DNA of 64,000 nt from Nannocystis bainbridge (lineage in GTDB: Bacteria; Myxococcota_A; Polyangia; Nannocystales; Nannocystaceae), in contig NZ_JAQNDL010000001.1 of NCBI RefSeq assembly GCF_028368995.1, positions 3,932,001-3,996,000 on the forward strand. The letters are read 5' to 3'. Each line of letters begins with the position of its first letter. Within the stretch, counting starts at the first letter, position 1. Of the stretch, positions 11,662 to 18,611 are shown piece by piece. Both the position numbers and the translations under genes were made by a program. Below the pieces are notes generated by a model. The model ran no database searches and was not told the DNA's origin. It saw only the letters and a program-made list of their open reading frames with translations.

Positions 11662-12702
11662 TCACCGCATCAGCGTCATCTCGCTGCCGGGCAGCGCCAC
11701 GCCCTCGCGGAACCCGAGCCCGTGATAGAACGACTGCGCGTCGCGGGTGCGCAGGAGGACGCGCCGACAGCCGCGGACCCGCGGGTGATCGAGCAACATC
11801 TTTGTAAGAGCCTTGCCGAGCCCGCGGCCGCGCCACGACTCCGCCACCGCGATGTCGAGCAAGAAGGCGCAGCGGGCCCCGTCGGCGATCGCTCGCCCGG
11901 TGGCGACGAGCGCCCCCGCCTGGTCGCGCGCGCCCACCCACGCCGACGACGAGAGCTGCGCGCGCACGATCCTGTCCTTCGGGACATCCACGTTCCAGTA
12001 TTGCCCCCCGAGCAGCAGGGCCACCTCCGCGACGTCGGCCGGCCCGAGCGCGCAGTGGAGCCGCGCCCCCGCGGGCGCCTGCAGGAACTCGGGCGTCGCC
12101 ACGTTCGGGTTGGCTGCCCGCACCAAATCGATCGCCCGCGGATCCCCAGCCTCGCCGCGCGCCCACAGGAATCGCAGCACCTTGCCCAGGTCGTCGGCGC
12201 TGCGGTTCTGGCCCAGCTTGGCCTTGCCGTCGACCTGCGTCAGCGGCAGGCCGACCACCGCGATCCCCCGCACCGGCCCGCGGTAGCGCGGATCGTCGGC
12301 GGTGATCGGCGCATGGCCGCCCTCCGGCTGATGCTTCTCCATCAACGCTTGCAGCACCCGGGCCTTGAGCGCCGGGTCCTCCACGCCCACCAGCGTCCCG
12401 TGCACCTGGGCGCTGCGGTAATACGTGGTCGCCGGGCAGGCCCGCTCCGGGTCGAACACGTGGCTCGGGATCGTCGCCACCAGCTCGTCCGCGGCGATCA
12501 CCGCCGCGCGCCCCACCGCCTCCGACTTCTCGCCGACGGGCGCCGCGTGGAAGTACAGCCAATCGTCGACCACCACCGCGTGCAGCGTGCGCAGCACCGG
12601 CTGCCCCTGCTCGCCGATCCCCGCCAGGCGCACCACCGGCGCCGCCGCCAGCAGCGCGACCGCCTCCTCGCGCGCCATCCCGAAGAACTCCTGCTTGCGC
12701 AT
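11662..12702 (-). CDS. fusion of PNPOx-like flavin domain and GNAT acetyltransferase
   Basis: The N-terminal half (about 1-205) looks like an FMN-binding split-barrel pyridoxamine-phosphate-oxidase-like domain (VLRTLHAVVVDDWLYFHAAP, ERACPATTYYRSAQVHGTLVG, and a later DLGKVLRFLW). The C-terminal half (about 215-346) is a GNAT domain with the acetyl-CoA loop region ESWRGRGLGKALTKMLL and the terminal QSFYHGLGFRE. The gene is divergent from a MocR/PdxR-type regulator, an arrangement that suggests vitamin B6- or amine-linked control. A repeat copy at 11971-11988 reads DVPKDR between the domains' core segments. Start ATG 12702. Confidence 0.75.
   Translation of the reverse strand: MRKQEFFGMAREEAVALLAAAPVVRLAGIGEQGQPVLRTLHAVVVDDWLYFHAAPVGEKSEAVGRAAVIAADELVATIPSHVFDPERACPATTYYRSAQVHGTLVGVEDPALKARVLQALMEKHQPEGGHAPITADDPRYRGPVRGIAVVGLPLTQVDGKAKLGQNRSADDLGKVLRFLWARGEAGDPRAIDLVRAANPNVATPEFLQAPAGARLHCALGPADVAEVALLLGGQYWNVDVPKDRIVRAQLSSSAWVGARDQAGALVATGRAIADGARCAFLLDIAVAESWRGRGLGKALTKMLLDHPRVRGCRRVLLRTRDAQSFYHGLGFREGVALPGSEMTLMR
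11971..11988. repeat. 14-bp-register repeat copy inside the PNPOx-GNAT gene
   Basis: CCTGTCC-TTCG-GGACATC; the two starts are 14 bp apart. It is read on minus as VPKD within the GNAT part, in frame. Confidence 0.55.
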
Positions 12703-12721
12703 GCTTCGAGGATGGCCGCAC

Positions 12722-12772
12722 ACTGGTCCATGAAAAAGGTCCAGTTCTTCCATGTCGAGCAGACCAGTTCGC
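12722..12772. promoter_or_regulatory. candidate MocR operator between divergent genes
   Basis: GGTCCA occurs as a direct repeat (12725-12730 and 12738-12743, 13 bp apart). ACTGGTC (12722-12728) is inverted as GACCAGT within the first codons of the regulator gene (12762-12768). MocR/GabR-type regulators typically bind paired direct or inverted sites in such divergent gaps, so this is a reasonable autoregulatory operator. Binding is inferred. Confidence 0.4.
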
Positions 12773-14233
12773 CCGTGGCAGATCGCCGTCGACCTCGACC
12801 CCGCCGGCGATCTGCCGCTGTTCGTGCAGATCGCCCACGCCGTCTCGGCCGACATCCGGCGCGGCCGCCTGCGCCCCGGTGACCCGCTGCCCGGCAGCCG
12901 GCGCCTCGCCGACGACCTCGGCGTCCACCGCAACACCGTGCTCGCCGCCTTCCGCGAGCTCGAGTCCGAGGGGTGGATCGACAGCGCCCGCGCCCGCGGC
13001 ACCTTCGTCTCGCCCACCCTCCCCGAGCCCACCCCGCGGCGCGCCGGCCAGGCCCTGCGCACCGGCGTCCCTGCCCGGCCGGCGTTCGACCTCGCGCCCG
13101 GCCCCGACGGCTACTTCCCCATCCCGCGCACGCCCGGCCTGCTCGTCTTGCCCGGCGGCGTGCCCGACCTGCACCTCGTGCCCGCCGCCAGCCTCGCCCG
13201 CGCCTATCGCCGCGCCCTCGCCCGCCCCGACTTGCTCGGCTATGGCGACCCGCGCGGCCTCGTCGACCTGCGCCGCGCCCTCGCCGACATGCTCGCCGCC
13301 ACCCGCGGCCTGGCCTGCGGCGAAGACGACCTGATCGTCACGCGCGGCAGCCAGATGGCCCTCTCGCTGGTGGCCCGCGCCCTGCTGCGCCCCGGTGACG
13401 TCGTCGCCGTCGAGGACCCCGGCTATCGCCCCGCGTGGGAGGCCCTGCGCCTCGCCGGAGCGCGCCTCGTACCGATCGCCACCGACGCCAGCGGCCTCGA
13501 CGTCGACGCCCTCGCCGCCCTGCTCGAGCGCGAACCAGTGCGCGCCGTCTACACCACCCCGCACCATCAATATCCGACCACCGTCACCCTCGCCGCCGGT
13601 CGCCGCTTGCAGCTGTTGGCGCTCGCCCGCGCCCACCGCATGGCGATCCTCGAGGACGACTACGACCACGAATTCCACTACGAGGGCCGCCCCGTGCTCC
13701 CGCTCGCCAGCGGCGACGCGGCCGGCTCCGTCGTCTACGTCGGCACCCTCTCGAAGGTCCTCGCGCCGGGTCTGCGGATCGGCTACTGCGTCGCCCCGCA
13801 GCCGTTGCTCGAGCGCGTCGTCGCCGTCCGCTCCTTCACCGATCTCAACGGCGATCGCACCCTCGAGGCCGCCGTCGCCGAGCTGCTGACGAGCGGCGAG
13901 GTCGGTCGTCACATTCGCCGCGCCCGTCGCACCTACCTGGCCCGCCGCGACGCCCTGCTCGCCGCCCTCGCCACGCGCCTCGCCGGGGTCCTGCGGATCG
14001 CCCCGCCGAGCGGCGGCATGGCCCTGTGGGCCCGCACCCACGGCGTCGACCCTTCCGCGTGGGCCCGCGCCGCCCAGGCCCGCGGCGTCGCTTTTCAGGT
14101 CGGCAAGCAGTTCAGCTTCGAGTCGCGCCCGCTCCCGTACGTGCGCCTCGGCTTCGCCGGCCTCGACGAACGCGGCCTCACCGAAGCCGTGCGCCGCATG
14201 ACCCTCGCGCTGGCCGACCTGCGCAAGTCGTGA
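12752..14233 (+). CDS. MocR/PdxR-family regulator (GntR wHTH + aminotransferase fold)
   Basis: 493 residues. The N-terminal GntR-type winged helix (about 10-80) shows PLFVQIAHAVSADIRRGRL, GDPLPGSRRLADDLGVHRNT and the wing RARGTFVS. The C-terminal domain (about 120-490) is a fold-type I aminotransferase with GYGDPRGLVDLRRALA, TRGSQMALSLVARAL, YTTPHHQYPTTVTL and the PLP-Lys region VVYVGTLSKVLAPGLRIGY, so PLP binding is expected. Family members such as PdxR and GabR sense PLP or PLP-amino acid adducts. It is divergent from a PNPOx-like gene, a plausible target. Confidence 0.92.
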   Translation: MSSRPVRPWQIAVDLDPAGDLPLFVQIAHAVSADIRRGRLRPGDPLPGSRRLADDLGVHRNTVLAAFRELESEGWIDSARARGTFVSPTLPEPTPRRAGQALRTGVPARPAFDLAPGPDGYFPIPRTPGLLVLPGGVPDLHLVPAASLARAYRRALARPDLLGYGDPRGLVDLRRALADMLAATRGLACGEDDLIVTRGSQMALSLVARALLRPGDVVAVEDPGYRPAWEALRLAGARLVPIATDASGLDVDALAALLEREPVRAVYTTPHHQYPTTVTLAAGRRLQLLALARAHRMAILEDDYDHEFHYEGRPVLPLASGDAAGSVVYVGTLSKVLAPGLRIGYCVAPQPLLERVVAVRSFTDLNGDRTLEAAVAELLTSGEVGRHIRRARRTYLARRDALLAALATRLAGVLRIAPPSGGMALWARTHGVDPSAWARAAQARGVAFQVGKQFSFESRPLPYVRLGFAGLDERGLTEAVRRMTLALADLRKS

Positions 14234-14344
14234 CGCTCGCGGACGCTCGAACGGTTCGTGAACGGCCCACGGCGGTCTTGCGAGCGCGATCGAGGTAAAG
14301 CCCGCCGCGAGCCCGCGCCGTCGCGCTATCCTCGACGCGCCGCC

Positions 14345-15049
14345 ATGACTCGCCTCCTGCTCGTCAGCAACTCCACGCTCCACGGCTCCGGCTACCTCGA
14401 TCACTGCGCCGAGCAGATCGGGCAGTTCCTCGGCCGCGGCGTCACGCGCGTCCTGTTCATCCCGTTCGCGCTGCACGACCGCGACGCCTACGCCGCCCAG
14501 GCGCGGGCCCGCTTCGCCGAGTTCGGCTACCAGCTCGACAGCCTGCACGAGGCCGCCGACCCACGCGCCGCCGTGCAGACCGCCCAGGCCGTGTTCACCG
14601 GCGGCGGCAACACCTTCCGGCTGCTGCGCCAGCTCTATGCGCTCGACGTGCTCGCGCCCCTGCGCGAACGTGTCCTTTCGGACATGCCGTACATCGGCTC
14701 CTCGGCCGGCTCGAACATCGCCGGCCTGACGATCGGCACCACCAACGACATGCCGATCGTCGAACCGCCGAGCTTCCGCGCCCTCGCCCTCGTGCCGTTC
14801 AACCTCAACCCGCACTACCTCGATCCGGAACCCGGGTCGACGCACATGGGCGAGACCCGCGAGAAGCGGATCGAGCAGTTCCACGAGGAGAACCCGCAGC
14901 CGGTGGTGGGCCTGCGCGAGGGCTCGCTGCTGCGGCGCGAGGGTCCGCGGCTCAGCCTGCTCGGCGTCACCGGCGCCCGGATCTTCCGCCGCGATCAGAA
15001 GCCCACGGAGGTGCCACCAGGCGCCGACCTGAGCGATCTGCTCGCCTGA
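14345..15049 (+). CDS. pepE: dipeptidase E (peptidase family S51)
   Basis: Cytoplasmic Asp-dipeptidase. The 234-residue protein matches the usual length (about 230) and keeps the nucleophile motif IGSSAGSNIA (Ser), the glycine loop VFTGGGNTFRLL, NDMPIVEPPSF, and the C-terminal LNPHYLDPE and GETREKRIEQFHEENP. Start at ATG 14345; a TATCCT box (14327-14332) ends 12 nt upstream. A repeat copy (14669-14686) overlaps the codons for RERVLSDMPY just before the active-site loop and does not disturb the frame. Confidence 0.92.
   Translation: MTRLLLVSNSTLHGSGYLDHCAEQIGQFLGRGVTRVLFIPFALHDRDAYAAQARARFAEFGYQLDSLHEAADPRAAVQTAQAVFTGGGNTFRLLRQLYALDVLAPLRERVLSDMPYIGSSAGSNIAGLTIGTTNDMPIVEPPSFRALALVPFNLNPHYLDPEPGSTHMGETREKRIEQFHEENPQPVVGLREGSLLRREGPRLSLLGVTGARIFRRDQKPTEVPPGADLSDLLA
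14669..14686. repeat. 14-bp-register repeat copy inside pepE
   Basis: CGTGTCC-TTTC-GGACATG. The central TGTCC/GGACA arms are perfect and the two C-N-TG starts are 14 bp apart. Confidence 0.5.
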
Positions 15050-15077
15050 CCGGCGCGACCTCTTTAAAAATTTCGCG

Positions 15078-15662
15078 ATGTCCGCCGTGCACTACCGCGT
15101 CGAGTTCGCCGGACCACGCTTCGTCACCGTCGAGCGCCTCGGCGACGCCCCCCGCTGGTCGCTGCGCATCGACGCCACCGAGGGCCTGGAGTCGCTGCAC
15201 CCGCGCGGGATCGTCCGGGCGCTCGGCGACGACCTCGTGCTGCTCTTCACCGAGGGCGAGCACACCCGCACCGGCGCCGCCCATCACCACAAGATCCACC
15301 GCCTCACCCGCGACGGTCGCCTGTTGTGGTCCCTGTGCGCCCGCCCGGTCGGCGACCCCGTCCTGCACGGCGGCTACCTGCTGATCCCCGCCGCCCCGGT
15401 CGCCCCGCGCACGTCCGGCGACGACCCCCCCGCGCTGCAGCTCCAGCTGCGCGACCCCGAGACCGGGGCCCTCCTCGCCAGCTTTCCGATCCAGCCGCCC
15501 TCGGTCCTGCGCAGCGCCTACCGCCACGCCGCCCGGGCCCTCGGCGCCCACCTCAGCCCCGCTCCTCACGGCGTGCACGTGGCAGTGACCGCCTGGTTCA
15601 CCGGCCCGCTCGCCCCACCCCGCGGCGCGGGCGCCTTCGACGTGCTGCTGGCGCTCGATTGA
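15078..15662 (+). CDS. hypothetical beta-rich protein
   Basis: 194 residues, no family recognised. No signal peptide. The sequence alternates short strands and turns (VEFAGPRFVTVERLGDAPRW, DDLVLLFTEGEHTRTG, HKIHRLTRDGRLLWSL, HGGYLLIPAAP), reminiscent of a small beta-propeller or sandwich rather than an enzyme. It starts 28 bp after pepE behind an AT-rich patch (CTTTAAAAATTT) and may be co-transcribed. A four-unit repeat array begins at the base after its stop codon. Confidence 0.6.
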   Translation: MSAVHYRVEFAGPRFVTVERLGDAPRWSLRIDATEGLESLHPRGIVRALGDDLVLLFTEGEHTRTGAAHHHKIHRLTRDGRLLWSLCARPVGDPVLHGGYLLIPAAPVAPRTSGDDPPALQLQLRDPETGALLASFPIQPPSVLRSAYRHAARALGAHLSPAPHGVHVAVTAWFTGPLAPPRGAGAFDVLLALD

Positions 15663-15718
15663 TATGTTTTCAAGGACATGCCCCATGAGACATGTGCAAA
15701 AAATCATGTCCATGCATA
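15663..15718. repeat. intergenic 14-bp tandem array, 4 units
   Basis: Units start at 15663 (TATG), 15677, 15691 and 15705 (CATG), exactly 14 bp apart. The array begins at the base after the stop codon at 15660-15662. Confidence 0.75.
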
Positions 15719-15874
15719 CCGCCGCTCATGGACGCCCACGCGCGCAGCACCCCGCCGCTCGAAGAACACGGTTACAAACCACAACCTCGCGACCGTGACG
15801 CCGACAGCCCGGTCGTGAGCGCGACAGCCCTGTCGCGGTTGACCGCCCTGCTGGCCGATTGCTAACACCGGGGC

Positions 15875-16567
15875 ATGGCTTCGCTCGGCTCGCGCATCTC
15901 GGTTCTCCTTCTCGCGCTGCTCGGATTCACGGCCCCTGCCGCGGCGTCGATCCCCGTCACCACCGGCGAGTCCGACAGCGACACCTTCCCGGAGACCAGC
16001 GGTGAGCCGCCGCAGCTCATCACCATCGTCCAGCCCACCTCGGGCGACGTGTTCAGCGGCACGCCGGACGCCACCATTCAGTTGATCATCGAGTTCGAGA
16101 CCCTCGACGGCGCCGACATCAAGCTCGACGCGCGCGCCCGCGAGGGCGGCGACGGCCCGTGGACCACCGTGCGCGAGGACGCCTGCCCGGCCGGGCCCTC
16201 GCCCTGCATGCTCGAGATCTCCCTGCCCCCGGCCCTGTACATGCTGTACGCCATCGGCGAGGGCCCCGGCGGCGCCAGCGAGATCGACGTCATCTCCGTC
16301 GAGGTCGTCGAGGCCGCCGCCACCGACACTGACACCACCGACGGCGCGACCGGAGAGACCGAAGCCGCGCCGACCGGCTCCTCGACCGACGACCCCACTG
16401 GCGCCGACTCGACCGGCAGCACCACCGGCGACGGCGCTTCCGCGTCCGGCGGCGACTCGGCCGACGGTGAAAAGGGCTGCGCCTGCAACAGCGGCACGGG
16501 CGGGCCCGACCTGCTCGGCCTCACCCTCGCCCTCCTCTTCATCCCCCGCCTCCGCCGCCGCCGCTGA
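15875..16567 (+). CDS. secreted surface protein with MYXO-CTERM-like tail
   Basis: 230 residues: signal peptide (ISVLLLALLGFTAPAAAS), a central beta-sandwich-like region (about 45-150; PQLITIVQPTSGDVFSG and IDVISVEVVEA), a Thr/Asp/Gly-rich linker (about 150-200), then GCACNSG, a hydrophobic helix (LLGLTLALLFI) and PRLRRRR. This C-terminal tripartite signal is the MYXO-CTERM sorting type, processed by a rhombosortase/myxosortase and used for surface anchoring. No such protease gene is in the window. An extended -10-like TGCTAACAC (15860-15868) ends 6 nt before ATG 15875. Confidence 0.75.
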   Translation: MASLGSRISVLLLALLGFTAPAAASIPVTTGESDSDTFPETSGEPPQLITIVQPTSGDVFSGTPDATIQLIIEFETLDGADIKLDARAREGGDGPWTTVREDACPAGPSPCMLEISLPPALYMLYAIGEGPGGASEIDVISVEVVEAAATDTDTTDGATGETEAAPTGSSTDDPTGADSTGSTTGDGASASGGDSADGEKGCACNSGTGGPDLLGLTLALLFIPRLRRRR

Positions 16568-16569
16568 GC

Positions 16570-16752
16570 ACCGAGACCGGCCGGCTCCCGCCGCTCGGCT
16601 CGAGCCCGCCCGAGACCGCCCGAGCTCCCGCTGAGCTCGAGCGCCCGAGACCGACCGGGCTCCCGCCGCTGGGCTCGAGCGCCCGAGACCGCCCGAGCTC
16701 CCGCTGAGCTCGAGCGCCCGAGACCGACCAACCTCCCGCCGCTGAGCGCGAG
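16570..16752. repeat. GC-rich tandem repeat, period about 35-38 bp
   Basis: Alternating versions of a unit built from GCCCGAGACCG, a CTCCCGC core and GCTCGAGC are repeated about five times just after the MYXO-CTERM gene. Each unit carries a GAGCTC/CTCGAG-rich self-complementary piece, so the transcript could fold. Nothing coding is seen here. Confidence 0.55.
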
Positions 16753-16832
16753 CCCGCCGACCTTGCCGGAAGTCCCGCGCTCTCTCATCGTCCAGAGCCG
16801 CGCTTCAGAGACGCCGCGGCCGCACGCAAGGA

Positions 16833-16902
16833 CATGTCCCATGCAACATGTCCAATCGACAATGTCTCTCAAAACATGCCCGATCGGGCATGCCCGATCA
16901 GT
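16833..16902. repeat. intergenic 14-bp tandem array, 5 units
   Basis: Units start at 16833, 16847, 16861, 16875 and 16889 (CATG, CATG, AATG, CATG, CATG), strictly 14 bp apart. The last unit contains the stop codon of the minus-strand gene ending at 16898. Confidence 0.85.
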
Positions 16903-17389
16903 CCTCCGCGGCGGCGCCGGCGAACTCGCCCCAGCGCGGCAGGTCGAGCATGAGCCCGGCCCTGCGGCAGCGGCCGCGCCACTGGCGGAGGTGCGACTCG
17001 AGCTGGTCGCGTTCGCGCTCGAGCTCGGTCAGCTTCGCCGGCGCCGGCGCCTTGCGGAGCTCCGCCGCGCGGCGCTGGAGCGCCTCCCCGCGGTGGACCA
17101 GCTCGCGGTCGCGCGCCGCCAGCCGCTCGCGCGCCGCGTAGAACCCGTCGGCCGCGCCCGCCTCGTCCTCGTCCTCGTAACTGTCCTGGGGGTCGGCCTC
17201 GTCGACCTCGCGGACCAGCCGCTGCAGCTCCGCGCGCAGGCGTTCGCGCTCGCGCTCGACCTGGGCCACCTGCACCAGCACGGCCGCCCGCGACCCGCGA
17301 AAGTCGCGGGAGATGCTGCGCTCGATCGCCTCGCGCCGGCGCAGCAGCGCCTCGCCGTCGGCCTGCAGCTCGTCCTCGATCGCGTTCAT
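16898..17389 (-). CDS. hypothetical coiled-coil protein
   Basis: 163 residues, almost entirely charged helix: ELQADGEALLRRREAIERSI, VERERERLRAELQRLVREV and LTELERERDQLESHLRQWRG predict coiled coils with a short acidic break (DSYEDEDEAG) in the middle. No signal or membrane segment. Family unknown; FlaF/FliJ-like or cytoskeletal roles cannot be told apart. Its stop lies within the last unit of the repeat array at 16833-16902, and another repeat copy (17408-17435) lies just upstream of the start. Confidence 0.6.
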   Translation of the reverse strand: MNAIEDELQADGEALLRRREAIERSISRDFRGSRAAVLVQVAQVERERERLRAELQRLVREVDEADPQDSYEDEDEAGAADGFYAARERLAARDRELVHRGEALQRRAAELRKAPAPAKLTELERERDQLESHLRQWRGRCRRAGLMLDLPRWGEFAGAAAED

Positions 17390-17407
17390 CGCCGACCTCG
17401 CGCGCCA

Positions 17408-17435
17408 CCTGTCTTAAAAACCATGTCGGGGGCAA
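17408..17435. repeat. 14-bp-register repeat, 2 units, upstream of coiled-coil gene
   Basis: CCTG at 17408 and CATG at 17422 are 14 bp apart (CCTGTCTTAAAAAC, CATGTCGGGGGCAA). It is AT-richer than its surroundings and sits 19 bp before the minus-strand start at 17389. Confidence 0.45.
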
Positions 17436-17582
17436 CCCCGCGGCGGAGCGGGCGGACGGCGGGAGGGGACGACGCGGACATGACCCTCCTGTTGTAGCGG
17501 ATCTGCCGGCCGAGGGGCGACCACGCGCGGGGCCTTGGGCCCCCGTGGCGCCGTCTGGACCGCTCTGCTATGGGTCCGCGCC

Positions 17583-18452
17583 ATGACGATGCAAGGCAAA
17601 CACGTGCTGATCACGGGCGGCAACACCGGGATCGGCAAGGCCACCGCGGTCGAGCTGGCGCGCATGGGCGCGGCCGTGACGATCACCTCGCGCGACCCGG
17701 CCAAGGGCGAAGCGGCGGTCGCCGACATCAAACGGCTGAGCGGTTCGGGCGCCGTCGAGCTCCTGCGCCTCGACCTCGCCTCGCTGGCGGACGTGCGCCG
17801 GTTCGCCGCCGAGTACCTGGCCACGCACCCGCGCCTCGACGTGCTCATCAACAACGCCGGCCTCGTGCAGTCCGACCGCAGCGAGACGGTCGACGGCTTC
17901 GAGACCACCTTCGGCGTCAATCACCTCGGTCACTTCCTGCTCACGCACCTGCTGCTCGACCGCCTCAAGGCGAGCGCGCCCTCGCGGATCGTGGTGCTCG
18001 CGTCGGGTGCCCACCGCGCGGCCCGCGGCCTCGACTTCGACGATCTGCAGTCCCGCCGCAAGTACCGCGGCCTGCCCGTCTACTGCCGCTCCAAGCTTGC
18101 CAACCTGCTGTTCACCCTCGAGCTCGCGGAGCGCCTGCGCGGCACCGGCGTCACCGTCAACGCCGTCCACCCCGGCGTGGTCGCGTCCGGCTTCGGCGCC
18201 GACGGCGACACCCGCGGCCTCTATCGCTTCCTCTTCGGCCTGGCCCAGCGCTTCATGATCACCCCGGAGCAGGGCGCCCGCACCTCCATCTACGCCGCCA
18301 CCGCCCCCGAGCTCGCGCAGACCAGCGGCCAGTACTTCGAGAAATCGAAGCAGAGCCGCCCCACCCGCTACGCGCTCGACCGCGCCGCCGCCCTCCGCCT
18401 GTGGGAGGTCTCCGAGCAGCTCACCGGCACCAACAAGTCGGCCGCCGCCTGA
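17583..18452 (+). CDS. short-chain dehydrogenase/reductase, retinol-dehydrogenase-like
   Basis: 289-residue classical SDR. NAD(P)-binding TGGNTGIGK, the DVLINNAG motif, the active-site region VVLASGAHRA (a Ser) and YCRSK (YxxxK) are all present. The long C-terminal segment (YFEKSKQSRPTRYALDRAAA) resembles retinol dehydrogenase/WWOX-type SDRs that act on lipophilic alcohols or ketones; the actual substrate is unknown. Start ATG 17583 with TGCTATGGG upstream. The stop codon is inside a repeat hairpin (18448-18465). Confidence 0.85.
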   Translation: MTMQGKHVLITGGNTGIGKATAVELARMGAAVTITSRDPAKGEAAVADIKRLSGSGAVELLRLDLASLADVRRFAAEYLATHPRLDVLINNAGLVQSDRSETVDGFETTFGVNHLGHFLLTHLLLDRLKASAPSRIVVLASGAHRAARGLDFDDLQSRRKYRGLPVYCRSKLANLLFTLELAERLRGTGVTVNAVHPGVVASGFGADGDTRGLYRFLFGLAQRFMITPEQGARTSIYAATAPELAQTSGQYFEKSKQSRPTRYALDRAAALRLWEVSEQLTGTNKSAAA

Positions 18453-18465
18453 CCTTCGGGACAGG
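18448..18465. repeat. repeat hairpin overlapping the SDR stop codon
   Basis: CCTGACC-TTCG-GGACAGG, 14-bp register; the TGA at 18450-18452 lies inside the left arm. A second copy (18494-18511, CATGACC-TTCG-GGCCAGG) follows. Confidence 0.65.
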
Positions 18466-18493
18466 CCCGCGGGGCCGCGGTCGTCGCCCGCGA

Positions 18494-18511
18494 CATGACC
18501 TTCGGGCCAGG
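18494..18511. repeat. 14-bp-register repeat copy
   Basis: CATGACC-TTCG-GGCCAGG between convergent SDR and RND genes; starts at 18494 and 18508. Confidence 0.5.
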
Positions 18512-18554
18512 CCGCGCACCCTCACCGGTCCCGAAGACCACCTCCCGAAAGCAG

Positions 18555-18592
18555 CGAGACCGGACGCGCCCGTGTGGGCTCGTCCGGTCTCG
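18555..18592. terminator. bidirectional hairpin between convergent genes
   Basis: CGAGACCGGACG (18555-18566) pairs perfectly with CGTCCGGTCTCG (18581-18592) around a 14-nt loop, about 20 bp from the RND gene stop. There is no T-tract. It could end transcripts from both sides. Confidence 0.45.
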
Positions 18593-18611
18593 TCGCACCT
18601 GGCCTCGCGGC

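Noticed and set aside
16833..16902. GGACATGTCC resembles a p53 half-site, and GAACATGTTC versions resemble Gram-positive LexA boxes
   Set aside because: p53 does not occur in bacteria, and the SOS box needs GAAC-N4-GTTC whereas the arrays have a 2-bp centre; neither explains the 14-bp phase.
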